Below, in pieces: positions 1-6,432 of a stretch of 8,372 nt of DNA. Made by a program: the position numbers and the translations under genes. This stretch comes from Bacteroidales bacterium (lineage in GTDB: Bacteria; Bacteroidota; Bacteroidia; Bacteroidales; BM520). Positions within the stretch are counted from its first letter, which is position 1, and the number at the start of each line of letters is the position of its first letter. Location of the stretch: positions 1 to 8,372 of the forward strand of contig JALNXP010000102.1 in NCBI GenBank assembly GCA_023230285.1, in the 5' to 3' direction. Below the pieces are notes generated by a model. The model was not told the DNA's origin. It saw only the letters and a program-made list of their open reading frames with translations, and ran no database searches.

Positions 1-973
1 ATTTTTTACCTTCAGAGACATCTATATCCAGCAACAGATTTGACTTATCAGGAGTAAAATACACCGAGTCTTCAACCACCTTAAAATCTCTATATCCCAA
101 CGAATTATACTTTTCAGTCAACTTCATTTTATCTTCGTCCCAACGTTCTTCAACATATTTTGAGCCTTTAAAAATACGTAAATCGACATTGTCGATAAAA
201 TACATAGCCGTATTATAAGCTATCTCGCCCATATCAAGGGTCAAAGATTTTTTTACTGTTGACACGAACAAAGTATCGAGATATTCAAACGGGGTAAAAT
301 GTCCTTTTTCTTTTGTCTCTTTAAAAGTCATTTTCACTCTTGCATCATCAAGATTTTTGTTGCCATAAACATTAATTTGTTGTATTTTAACTTTTTTATT
401 TTTCTTAATATCGAAAGTAAGGATTAAGCTATTGACTTCGGTAGTATCTTTATTTTGTTTTATATTCACTTCTACATTATAGAAGCCTTTTTTGTTATAA
501 TAGGAGTTAATAGAATTATTTACGCGTATTATCATATTTTCGTTTACGATGTCGCCTCTTGTTATATTGATTTCATCACGAAGATTATCTGCATCTGTTT
601 TTCTAATGCCGGTAAAAGCGAATTTAGACAAGCGTGGTCGTTCCATTAAATAGATATTGAGAAATATTTTATCTTCCACTATTGATGTTGCTGTTATGGA
701 TACATCTTGAAACAATCCTTGTTTCCACAAATTTTTAATAGCATTAGATATTTGGTCGCCGGGTACATCTATAACATCGCCAACTTTCAGTCCTGATAAA
801 AGTTTAAGGACATTTTCGTCCAGAAACTCGACACCTGTAATAGTGATGCCGCCTATTTCATATTTCTTAGGGGACGTATAGCTGATGCCGTTACCTGAAA
901 ATGTATATTGTGCTACAGCTGAAAAGCCTGTTATCATCAACAATAAGAAGAGTAAAATCTGTCTATATTTCAT
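1..973 (-). CDS. bamA: BamA, outer membrane protein assembly factor (N-terminal part, cut by left edge)
   Basis: This is the N-terminal 324 codons of the central barrel of the BAM complex, which folds and inserts beta-barrel proteins into the outer membrane. The frame is open from the ATG at 973 to the left edge, so the remaining POTRA region and the barrel lie outside. Residues 1-22 are a signal peptide (MKYRQ, hydrophobic core, then SAVAQ). POTRA 1 covers about 39-110 (YEIGGITITGVEFLDE; later LWKQGLFQDV). POTRA 2 covers about 112-190 (RPRLSKFAFTGIRK; YYNKKGFYNVEV). POTRA 3 starts near 195 (VKIQQINVYGNKNLDD) and carries a long insertion of about 50 residues (roughly 219-275) before EKYNSLGYRDFKV. 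Such an insertion is, as I recall, usual in Bacteroidota BamA. The start lies inside the end of uppS (11-base overlap), which suggests translational coupling. The family call is secure from POTRA pattern and gene context; the barrel is not visible. Confidence 0.93.
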   Translation of the reverse strand, partial: MKYRQILLFLLLMITGFSAVAQYTFSGNGISYTSPKKYEIGGITITGVEFLDENVLKLLSGLKVGDVIDVPGDQISNAIKNLWKQGLFQDVSITATSIVEDKIFLNIYLMERPRLSKFAFTGIRKTDADNLRDEINITRGDIVNENMIIRVNNSINSYYNKKGFYNVEVNIKQNKDTTEVNSLILTFDIKKNKKVKIQQINVYGNKNLDDARVKMTFKETKEKGHFTPFEYLDTLFVSTVKKSLTLDMGEIAYNTAMYFIDNVDLRIFKGSKYVEERWDEDKMKLTEKYNSLGYRDFKVVEDSVYFTPDKSNLLLDIDVSEGKK

Positions 974-1691
974 TTTTTTTTGTATTACAATTAACTAAAC
1001 CGAAGCGTCTGTCGCGGTTCATATACTCATCAATAGCTTCAAAAAGATTTTCTTTTTTAAAATCGGGCCAAAGTACATCGGTAAAATATAATTCCGAATA
1101 AGAAGCCTGCCAAAGCAAGAAATTACTTAATCGAAGTTCTCCTCCTGTGCGAATTATCATGTCCGGGTCAGGAAAATCCTTAGTATCAAGATGTTGACTA
1201 ATAAAACGTTCGTCAATATCATTTTCGGTTATAATATTATTTTTATATTCAAGAAGAATATTTTTTGTTGCTCTTACGATTTCGTTGCGTGATGAATAGT
1301 TGAAAGCCAAAATCAGAGTCAGTTTATTATTATTTTTGGTCTTCTCCATACACCATTGATATTTCGCCACCACCTCCGGTTTCATTTTCCCAAAATCTCC
1401 GATTACCTTTATTCTTACATTATTATTCATAAGTTTTTCGATATTTGTATTGACCATTTCTATCGAAAGGTCCATCAGAGCATTAACTTCTTGTTCGGGG
1501 CGTTTATTATTTTCTGTAGAGAAGGCGTAAAGGGTAAGGAAGGGGACACCTTTAAAGAGGCAAGCCTGTAGGATTTCATCAATAGAATTTGCGCCTTTAA
1601 TATGTCCGTAGCTGCGTTCTTCACCACGCATAGAAGCCCATCTTCCATTGCCATCCATTATAATGCCTATATGTATTGGGAGCGACTTCAT
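963..1691 (-). CDS. uppS: Isoprenyl transferase (undecaprenyl diphosphate synthase)
   Basis: Cis-prenyltransferase that extends farnesyl diphosphate with isopentenyl diphosphate to give undecaprenyl diphosphate, the lipid carrier for peptidoglycan and surface glycans. It acts in the cytoplasm at the membrane. The 242 residues match the usual family length. Visible motifs: HIGIIMDGNGRWA at 7-19 with the catalytic Asp at 13; GH at 29-30; LYAFSTEN at 54-61; NYSSRNEI at 131-138; and the C-terminal substrate region IIRTGGELRLSNFLLWQ at 179-195, followed by SELYFTDVLWPDF. The RTGGELR form (rather than RTSGEQR) is a variant I associate with Bacteroidota. The start ATG (1689-1691) lies one base after the stop of the upstream DUF6089 gene, and the 3' end overlaps bamA by 11 bases. 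The three are therefore probably one transcript with coupled translation. Confidence 0.97.
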   Translation of the reverse strand: MKSLPIHIGIIMDGNGRWASMRGEERSYGHIKGANSIDEILQACLFKGVPFLTLYAFSTENNKRPEQEVNALMDLSIEMVNTNIEKLMNNNVRIKVIGDFGKMKPEVVAKYQWCMEKTKNNNKLTLILAFNYSSRNEIVRATKNILLEYKNNIITENDIDERFISQHLDTKDFPDPDMIIRTGGELRLSNFLLWQASYSELYFTDVLWPDFKKENLFEAIDEYMNRDRRFGLVNCNTKKNEI

Positions 1692-1692
1692 A

Positions 1693-2469
1693 CTAAAAAC
1701 TTCTCAAGTGGTCTATACATTTTTTATTCCAAGCGACATCAAACATATACGATATACCAATCTGTACAAACGAATACCAATCATTATTTGAGGTGTCGCA
1801 AATATACTCTATATCTTTATATCTGTCATTCACAAGATTTTTATTATAATAATACACTCCATCAAGCCAGTCCACATAAGTTTTGTGCATCAGCCATTCA
1901 GCTTGTACGCTTATATTTTTAGCTATAGAATATTTCACTCCAAATCCGAAGGCAAAAGTCAGTGCCAAAGAAGAGTTTTTTCGCAATATTTGCAAATTGT
2001 CAGAAGCTCTAAAAACTCCATTTTTATTTGAGATATAGCTGTCGTTTAAAAAGCCTCCTGCAAAGTTCAGTTGATATACGGTACCCAAGCCACCAACCAT
2101 ATAAGGAGTAAAATAGTTGGCATTTTTTCCAACCTCAAACGGCAGAAAATTTATCTCTACCATAGCTTTTGTATCAAGTATATTTGATTTAAAATGTGCA
2201 TCACGTGAAGGGAAATACATTGAAGTAGAGTCGTTTCCGACTAAAGTTCCGTAGTTAACAGACAATCTCAATGCGATACGTGTTCCTATATCTCTTTTTA
2301 CGTAAACGCCGCCTGTAAATTTAGAGTTTAGAAAATGTTTACCCGGATTTGTTTCGCCTAAATAATAGCCTTCTCCTAAAAAAACGCCAAGCTCCGTCCT
2401 TTGCGCAGACAGCTGAAAGCAGGAACAAAAAACCAATAAAATTATAATAATTACTTTAAAAAACTTCAT
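1693..2469 (-). CDS. DUF6089-family outer-membrane-type protein
   Basis: A protein of 258 residues whose biochemical role is not established. I recognise it as the conserved DUF6089 protein found between nadK and uppS/bamA in many Bacteroidota. It opens with a signal peptide (MKFFKVIIIILLVF, probable cleavage after LSA, before Gln 23). The mature N-terminus, ELGVFLGEGYYLGETNP at 26-42, is typical of the family. The rest alternates short amphipathic strands rich in aromatic residues and glycine (YVKRDIGTRIALRLSVNYGT; FTPYMVGGLGTVYQLNF; LTFAFGFGVKYSIAKNISVQAEW; FVQIGISYMF), as expected for a small 8-stranded-type beta barrel in the outer membrane. Cys 15 and Cys 17 sit in the signal region but do not form a proper lipobox. 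It follows nadK by 29 bases, has its own promoter-like sequence, and is directly followed by uppS. Its constant neighbour bamA suggests, by inference only, a link to envelope biogenesis. Confidence 0.85.
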   Translation of the reverse strand: MKFFKVIIIILLVFCSCFQLSAQRTELGVFLGEGYYLGETNPGKHFLNSKFTGGVYVKRDIGTRIALRLSVNYGTLVGNDSTSMYFPSRDAHFKSNILDTKAMVEINFLPFEVGKNANYFTPYMVGGLGTVYQLNFAGGFLNDSYISNKNGVFRASDNLQILRKNSSLALTFAFGFGVKYSIAKNISVQAEWLMHKTYVDWLDGVYYYNKNLVNDRYKDIEYICDTSNNDWYSFVQIGISYMFDVAWNKKCIDHLRSF

Positions 2470-2482
2470 TTTATTAAAATTG

Positions 2483-2515
2483 CAAAGGTAAATATTTTTT
2501 AATTTCTAACATCAA
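2483..2515 (-). promoter_or_regulatory. Bacteroidota-type promoter for the DUF6089-uppS-bamA unit
   Basis: On the minus strand, TACCTTTG (2490 down to 2483) matches the Bacteroidota -7 consensus TAnnTTTG exactly. A TTG (2515-2513), 22 bases upstream, fits the -33 element. The -33 lies within the last codons of nadK (Ile289/Asp290) and the -7 lies 8 bases after the nadK stop. The DUF6089 ATG is only 13 bases beyond the -7 box, so the predicted leader is very short (about 5-10 bases). The downstream genes can thus be transcribed independently of nadK. Confidence 0.65.
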
Positions 2516-3380
2516 TTCCCCAACTCAATTTTTCTCTTATAGTATTAAAAAAATTATCATTTAAAAGTCTGACAATATTGAAATCGTATTTATTTTTTGT
2601 AACAATAAATTTGCTACCGCTTTTAAAATCCGATGATGAAGAATCCACATTCACACAAAACTCTTTTTCACGACACTCGACCACAACTTTTATCATGCTA
2701 CTATCGGGTATAACGATAGAACCCACCGTTAAATTGTGCGAAGCGATAGGACTAAGGACAAAAGATTTAACATCGGGGCATAAAATTGGACCTGCGCAAC
2801 TCAAAGAATATGCCGTAGAGCCTGTTGGTGTCGCTATTATCAGTCCGTCTCCCCAATATCTGTTCAAGAACAAGCCATCTACCCAAACATTAATTGTCAG
2901 CAGAGAATATGGTTCTTTTCGAGAGAAGCACACTTCGTTCAAACCGACATTCATATTGCCAAAAGTATTATTTTCATCTTGTAACGTAATCAGCGAGCGT
3001 TCTTCTATAGCATATTGATTATCAAATATTGCGTTTAACACATTATCTATTTTATCGATTTGCACCACCGATAAGAAGCCCATTCTTCCAAAATTAAAGC
3101 CCAGTACAGGAATTTTTTTATTGCCGACTAAATGTACTGAGTCAAGGAAAGTTCCATCGCCGCCGATAGAAAACAGAAAAGATGTTTCTTTAGGAAGTCC
3201 TTTTAAAGTTGAATACAAAATTGGTTCTTGGGCGTAAGTAATTGTGCCATAAGTTTTTTTATAAAAGCCTTCATCTACGAGTAAACAACAACCTTCAGCT
3301 TCAATTCTTCTAATAATTTTTTGGTAAAACTCGAAATATTCATCATGTATTTCTTTACCAAAGACAGCTATCATTTTCAT
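2499..3380 (-). CDS. nadK: NAD kinase
   Basis: ATP-dependent NAD kinase, which phosphorylates NAD to NADP in the cytoplasm and so supplies NADPH for biosynthesis. It has 293 residues, the normal family length. Motifs: the nucleotide-binding FSIGGDGTFLDS at 70-81 with catalytic Asp at 75; GFNFGRMGFLS at 94-104; the NE pair at 148-149 (GLNEVCFSR); and GDGLIIATPTGSTAYSLS at 178-195, followed by CAGPIL where many relatives have AGGPIL. LSPIASHNLT at 209-218 and VNVDSSSS at 243-250 complete the substrate pocket. The C-terminus EKLSWGIDVRN is, as I recall, typical of Bacteroidota NadK. Met 1 (ATG at 3380) and Met 3 (ATG at 3374) are both possible starts; I keep the longer form, though MIAVFG alone would give an equally good Rossmann-type beginning. 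The gene diverges from the PurF-like gene across 114 bases. Confidence 0.96.
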   Translation of the reverse strand: MKMIAVFGKEIHDEYFEFYQKIIRRIEAEGCCLLVDEGFYKKTYGTITYAQEPILYSTLKGLPKETSFLFSIGGDGTFLDSVHLVGNKKIPVLGFNFGRMGFLSVVQIDKIDNVLNAIFDNQYAIEERSLITLQDENNTFGNMNVGLNEVCFSRKEPYSLLTINVWVDGLFLNRYWGDGLIIATPTGSTAYSLSCAGPILCPDVKSFVLSPIASHNLTVGSIVIPDSSMIKVVVECREKEFCVNVDSSSSDFKSGSKFIVTKNKYDFNIVRLLNDNFFNTIREKLSWGIDVRN

Positions 3381-3393
3381 TAATAACGTTTTT

Positions 3394-3401
3394 CAAAAAT
3401 A
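3394..3401 (-). promoter_or_regulatory. Possible -7 promoter element for nadK
   Basis: Minus-strand TATTTTTG (3401 down to 3394) matches TAnnTTTG exactly and ends 13 bases before the nadK ATG. The nearest TTG elements lie 14 or 24 bases upstream, both outside the best spacing, and the region is very AT-rich, so a chance match is possible. Confidence 0.35.
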
Positions 3402-3425
3402 ATTCTGCAATATTACAATTATTTT
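3396..3425. repeat. 9-base inverted repeat in the nadK / PurF-like divergent spacer
   Basis: AAAATAATT (3396-3404) and its exact complement AATTATTTT (3417-3425) are separated by 12 bases. An 11-base direct repeat, TTTTCAAAAAT, also occurs at 3390-3400 and 3422-3432 around it. This could be an operator for a regulator acting on the two divergent genes, but all the bases involved are AT-rich and chance is a real alternative. Confidence 0.3.
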
Positions 3426-3435
3426 CAAAAATGAG

Positions 3436-3468
3436 TTGTTAATTATAGACAAAAAATATTTACTTTCG
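3436..3468 (+). promoter_or_regulatory. Bacteroidota-type promoter for the PurF-like gene
   Basis: TTG at 3436-3438 and TACTTTCG at 3461-3468 are separated by 22 bases, giving a -33/-7 pair with one mismatch to TAnnTTTG. The -7 lies 26 bases before the ATG at 3495. The segment 3451-3478 is identical at 25 of 28 positions to the promoter of the DUF6089-uppS-bamA unit (minus strand 2500-2473), with the same TTG spacing. That match strengthens both calls. Confidence 0.6.
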
Positions 3469-3494
3469 CAATTCTAATTATAAAACATATTAAG

Positions 3495-5396
3495 ATGAGT
3501 GAGCCTATAAAACACGAATGCGGCATAGCCTTTCTAAGATTGTTGAAACCTATTGATTACTACTACAATAAGTATGGTACATACTTTTTTGCGCTGAATA
3601 AAATGCAGTTGCTTATGGAGAAGCAGCACAACAGGGGGCAAGACGGAGCCGGGCTTGCGTGTGTAAAATTTGATTTACCGCCGGGCAATGTTTATATTGA
3701 CAGGATACGTTCTAATGATGCCATGCCTATTAAAGATGTTTTTAACAGGATATTTTCTAAAATTGAGCCTTTACATTTAGATGGGCGGCTTAATGAAACA
3801 TCCGGTGATTGGCTGAAAATGAACGCACCTTTTATTGGTGAAACTTATTTAGGACATCTTCGCTATGGAACTTTTGGCAAGAACAATATAAGTAACCTGC
3901 ATCCGGTTATGCGACACAATAATTGGAAGACAAGGAACCTCATACTTGCCGGCAACTTCAATTTGACAAATATTCCGGAGTTGTTCTCGCATTTAGTAGA
4001 AATTGGTCAATTTCCCGAAAAGACATCTGATACAATAACTATCCTTGAGAAGATAGGACACTTTTTAGATGAAGAAAACGAACGGCTTTATCGATTTTTT
4101 AAGCAAGAAGGATACAACAAACACGATGCTACTGCAAAGATAATAGAAAATCTTGACCTTATATCCATTTTGCAGCGTTCAACAAAGAGATGGGATGGGG
4201 GTTATGTCATTGGCGGCTTATTAGGGCACGGAGATGGCTTTGTACTTAGAGACCCTGCCGGAATTCGTCCCGCTTATTATTATTATAATGACGAATTTGT
4301 AGTTGCAGCTTCGGAACGTCCTGTTATTCAAACCACTTTTAATCTGATGGCTGAAGACATTAAAGAGTTAAAGCCGGCACAAGCATTAATAGTAAAGTAT
4401 AACGGCAAAATCATTATTGATAATTATACAGATCCGACTACACCGGCATTTTGTTCGTTTGAGAGAATTTATTTTTCGCGTGGAACAGATAAAGACATTT
4501 ACAGCGAGAGGAAACAATTAGGCAGATGTTTGGCACCTCTTCTTTTAAAAGCCGCAGACTATGACATCAAAAACACTATTTTTTCATATATACCCAATAC
4601 GGCAATTGATGCTTATTATGGGCTAATGGACGAATTAAACACCTACTGTGACAACCTCAAGTTTGAGAAATTGAATAAATTAGACGACTTGAATGATAAA
4701 GAAGCCATCAGTAAAATTTTAAAATTTCACCCTCGATTTGAAAAAGTTGCTGTTAAGGACATCAAGCTCAGAACTTTTATCACCGAAGATTCAGAAAGAG
4801 ACGATTTGGTTGCTCATGTTTACGACACAACTTTCGGCATTGTACACGAAGGTGTTGACAATTTAGTAATTATAGATGACTCCATTGTAAGAGGCACTAC
4901 ACTCAAACAAAGTATTATTAAAATATTAGACAGATTAGGTCCAAAGCATATTATTATCGGTTCATCGGCTCCACAAATCAGATATCCGGATTGTTACGGT
5001 ATAGACATGGCTAAGCTATCTGATTTTGTGGCGTTTAATGCTGCCATTGCTCTACTTAAAGAACATAACATGAATAACATCATAGATGAAACATATCAAA
5101 AGATAATAGATAGTACAAAAAATGATGATATTTACAAGATTAATTTTGTAAAGGACATTTATAAACCATTTGCGAGTGAAGAAATTTCGAGAAAAATTGC
5201 CGAATTGGTAACTCCTAAATATTGCAATGCTAAAATCAGTGTAATATATCAGACTATAGAAAATTTACATAAATCTTGTTCCAACAATACCGGTGATTGG
5301 TATTTTACCGGCAACTATCCTACTCCGGGAGGGAATAGGGTTTCAAATATAGCTTTTATCAACTATTATGAAAATAAAAATGAGAGAGCTTATTAA
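3495..5396 (+). CDS. Long PurF-like amidophosphoribosyltransferase (class II glutamine amidotransferase)
   Basis: A 633-residue protein with the PurF architecture: an N-terminal Ntn-type glutaminase followed by a phosphoribosyltransferase (PRPP) domain. PurF makes 5-phosphoribosylamine from PRPP and glutamine, the first step of purine synthesis. Glutaminase motifs: probable nucleophile Cys 9 in HECGIAF (leader residues 1-8 presumably removed), RGQDGAG 47-53, GHLRYGT 120-126, LAGNFNLTN 151-159, RDPAGIRPA 252-260 and AASE 271-274. PRPP-domain motifs: CSFERIYFSRG 320-330, the PRPP loop VIIDDSIVRGTT 458-469 and IRYPDCYGIDM 495-505. It is over 100 residues longer than classical PurF (roughly 470-510). 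There is extra sequence between the first two glutaminase motifs, an insertion near 380-415, and a C-terminal extension of about 115 residues ending GDWYFTGNYPTPGGNRVSN. As I recall, Bacteroidota often carry this long form besides a standard PurF, so I give no symbol; a paralogue with altered substrate or role is possible. It is a single-gene unit with its own promoter and terminator. Confidence 0.88.
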   Translation: MSEPIKHECGIAFLRLLKPIDYYYNKYGTYFFALNKMQLLMEKQHNRGQDGAGLACVKFDLPPGNVYIDRIRSNDAMPIKDVFNRIFSKIEPLHLDGRLNETSGDWLKMNAPFIGETYLGHLRYGTFGKNNISNLHPVMRHNNWKTRNLILAGNFNLTNIPELFSHLVEIGQFPEKTSDTITILEKIGHFLDEENERLYRFFKQEGYNKHDATAKIIENLDLISILQRSTKRWDGGYVIGGLLGHGDGFVLRDPAGIRPAYYYYNDEFVVAASERPVIQTTFNLMAEDIKELKPAQALIVKYNGKIIIDNYTDPTTPAFCSFERIYFSRGTDKDIYSERKQLGRCLAPLLLKAADYDIKNTIFSYIPNTAIDAYYGLMDELNTYCDNLKFEKLNKLDDLNDKEAISKILKFHPRFEKVAVKDIKLRTFITEDSERDDLVAHVYDTTFGIVHEGVDNLVIIDDSIVRGTTLKQSIIKILDRLGPKHIIIGSSAPQIRYPDCYGIDMAKLSDFVAFNAAIALLKEHNMNNIIDETYQKIIDSTKNDDIYKINFVKDIYKPFASEEISRKIAELVTPKYCNAKISVIYQTIENLHKSCSNNTGDWYFTGNYPTPGGNRVSNIAFINYYENKNERAY

Positions 5397-5410
5397 TGTA
5401 AATAAAGGAA

Positions 5411-5456
5411 TATAAACAAAAAAACCTGAGCGAATGCTCAGGTTTTTTTGTTTATA
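5411..5456. terminator. Bidirectional intrinsic terminator between convergent genes
   Basis: A perfect inverted repeat: 21-base arms at 5411-5431 and 5436-5456 with a 4-base loop (GAAT). The core stem is CCTGAGC / GCTCAGG, flanked by A7 on one side and T7 on the other, so each strand reads as a GC stem followed by seven U. It begins 14 bases after the PurF-like stop. The stop codon of the HIT gene (5452-5454) lies inside the right arm, so one structure can end both transcripts. Confidence 0.95.
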
Positions 5457-5844
5457 TAAAAGCAGCAATATTAGCAGCAATTGTTTCAAATTCCTGTTGT
5501 GTAAGTTTCAGCTTTTTGCGCGTAAAATCCATGTCAGCAGATTCATTAATAGGGACTAAATGAATATGAGCATGGTCAACATCCAAGCCGATAACAGCGA
5601 CTGCTACTTTTTTGCAAGGATACGCCTTTTTAATGGCTACGGCTATTTTTTTAGCAAACAGAAAAAGTTTTTGATATAAATCATCGTCAACATCAAACAA
5701 GTAGTCAATTTCCTTTTTAGGGACTACCAAGACATGACCTTTTGTCAATGGATTAATATCAAGGAAAGCGAAGCAATCTTCATTTTCTGCGATTTTATAG
5801 CAAGGTATTTCGCCTTTAATTATTTTAGTAAAAATAGATGACAT
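5452..5844 (-). CDS. HIT-family nucleotide hydrolase/transferase
   Basis: A 130-residue protein of the histidine triad superfamily, most like the Hint/HinT branch, whose members hydrolyse nucleoside phosphoramidates and related AMP-linked compounds in the cytoplasm. The N-terminus FTKIIKGEIPCYKIAENED (5-23) followed by FAFLDINPLTKGHVLVVPKK (25-44) is the standard first half of the fold. The catalytic triad motif is HAHIHLVP at 91-98 (His 91, 93 and 95), preceded by GLDVD where relatives often have GLDVPH or GQxVxH. Length is normal for the family. The gene starts 3 bases after the greA stop, so the two are almost certainly cotranscribed; as I recall the greA-HIT pair is common in Bacteroidota. 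The true substrate cannot be read from the sequence. The stop codon is inside the shared terminator. Confidence 0.93.
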   Translation of the reverse strand: MSSIFTKIIKGEIPCYKIAENEDCFAFLDINPLTKGHVLVVPKKEIDYLFDVDDDLYQKLFLFAKKIAVAIKKAYPCKKVAVAVIGLDVDHAHIHLVPINESADMDFTRKKLKLTQQEFETIAANIAAFI

Positions 5845-5847
5845 AGT

Positions 5848-6321
5848 TTAGCGGGTTATGGATAATATTTCTAATGACAATATACCTACGGGCACTTTAA
5901 TTTGAGCTGTTTCTCCGACTGTTTTGCCGAGTAGTCCTTTAGCTATAGGAGAAGCCACAGAAAGTTTCATTTCGCGTAGATTAGCTTCATTTTCGGGAAC
6001 AATTGTATATTCCATTTCTTTATTAGTAGACAAGTTACGAACTTTAACTTTTGAGAGTATTAGAACCTTATCGGCATCTAATTTAGATTCGTCAATAATT
6101 TTAGCATATCTTATAATTTCTTGCATCTGGGCTATTTTAAGTTCCAACAGACCTTGAGCTTCTTTAGCGGCATCGTATTCAGAATTTTCAGATAAATCGC
6201 CTTTATCCCTTGCTTCAGCTATTTGCCTTGAAATTGCAGGGCGTTCTTCAGTAATTAGATGAAGTAGTTCATCTTTCATTTTTTTTAAACCGTCTTCGGT
6301 AAAATATTTAACTTCTGACAT
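5848..6321 (-). CDS. greA: Transcription elongation factor GreA
   Basis: Binds the secondary channel of RNA polymerase and stimulates cleavage of backtracked RNA, rescuing stalled elongation complexes. The 157 residues match the family length. Residues 1-75 form the antiparallel coiled coil, with the acidic tip GDLSENSEYDAAKEAQ at 41-56; Asp 42 and Glu 45 correspond to the Mg-coordinating tip residues (Asp 41 and Glu 44 in E. coli). Residues from about 80 form the FKBP-like C-terminal domain, with YTIVPENEA, SPIAKGLLGKTVGE at 123-136 and a final VPVGILSLEILSI. MSEVKYFTEDGLKKMKDEL is a typical beginning, so the start is secure. It is the first gene of a two-gene unit with the HIT gene and has a good promoter about 15-45 bases upstream. 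Confidence 0.97.
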   Translation of the reverse strand: MSEVKYFTEDGLKKMKDELLHLITEERPAISRQIAEARDKGDLSENSEYDAAKEAQGLLELKIAQMQEIIRYAKIIDESKLDADKVLILSKVKVRNLSTNKEMEYTIVPENEANLREMKLSVASPIAKGLLGKTVGETAQIKVPVGILSLEILSITR

Positions 6322-6337
6322 AATGTTTGTAATTTAG

Positions 6338-6368
6338 TAAATCTATGGTTAAAGCAAAATAATACAAA
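6338..6368 (-). promoter_or_regulatory. Promoter for greA-HIT unit
   Basis: On the minus strand, TTTG (6368-6365) is followed after 19 bases by TAGATTTA (6345-6338), close to the Bacteroidota TTTG-N19-21-TAnnTTTG pattern with one mismatch at the last base. The greA ATG starts 16 bases beyond the -7 box. The TTTG lies within the distal arm of the preceding gene's terminator hairpin. Confidence 0.5.
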
Positions 6369-6404
6369 CGAAGGGACCCCATATAGGGGACCTTTCGTTT
6401 GTAT
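6362..6404 (-). terminator. Terminator hairpin after the PorV-family gene
   Basis: Imperfect inverted repeat with 19-base arms (6362-6380 and 6386-6404) and a 5-base loop (ATATA). Seventeen of 19 positions pair; the strongest part is CCCC/GGGG at the loop. In the leftward transcript it starts 28 bases after the PorV-family stop and is followed by a U-rich but interrupted run (TATTATTTT). It lacks a clean poly-U, so release may be partial, or the hairpin may serve mainly to protect the mRNA 3' end. Confidence 0.7.
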
Positions 6405-6432
6405 AAAAAGAATAATATGTTAAGATTAAATC

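Noticed and set aside
1602..1922. Plus-strand open frame of 106 codons across the uppS/DUF6089 junction
   Set aside because: Antisense to two well-supported genes; composition (Tyr, His, Ser rich) is typical of a shadow frame.
2411..2430. Lipoprotein signal in the DUF6089 protein (Cys 15 and Cys 17)
   Set aside because: The residues before the cysteines (VFCS) do not make a lipobox, and a normal signal peptidase I site (LSA, then Gln) follows a few residues later.
2625..2655. Loss of a substrate-binding residue in NAD kinase (VNVDSSSS)
   Set aside because: The Asp is present at 246, and relatives including E. coli NadK have a Ser after it, so this is normal variation.
2578..3018. Plus-strand open frame of 146 codons opposite nadK
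   Set aside because: It lies wholly antisense to a clear NAD kinase gene, shows no signal or family motif, and is explained by the codon use of the real gene.
3469..3494. Riboswitch or long leader before the PurF-like gene
   Set aside because: Only about 20 bases lie between the predicted transcription start and the ATG, which is too short for a purine or PRPP riboswitch.
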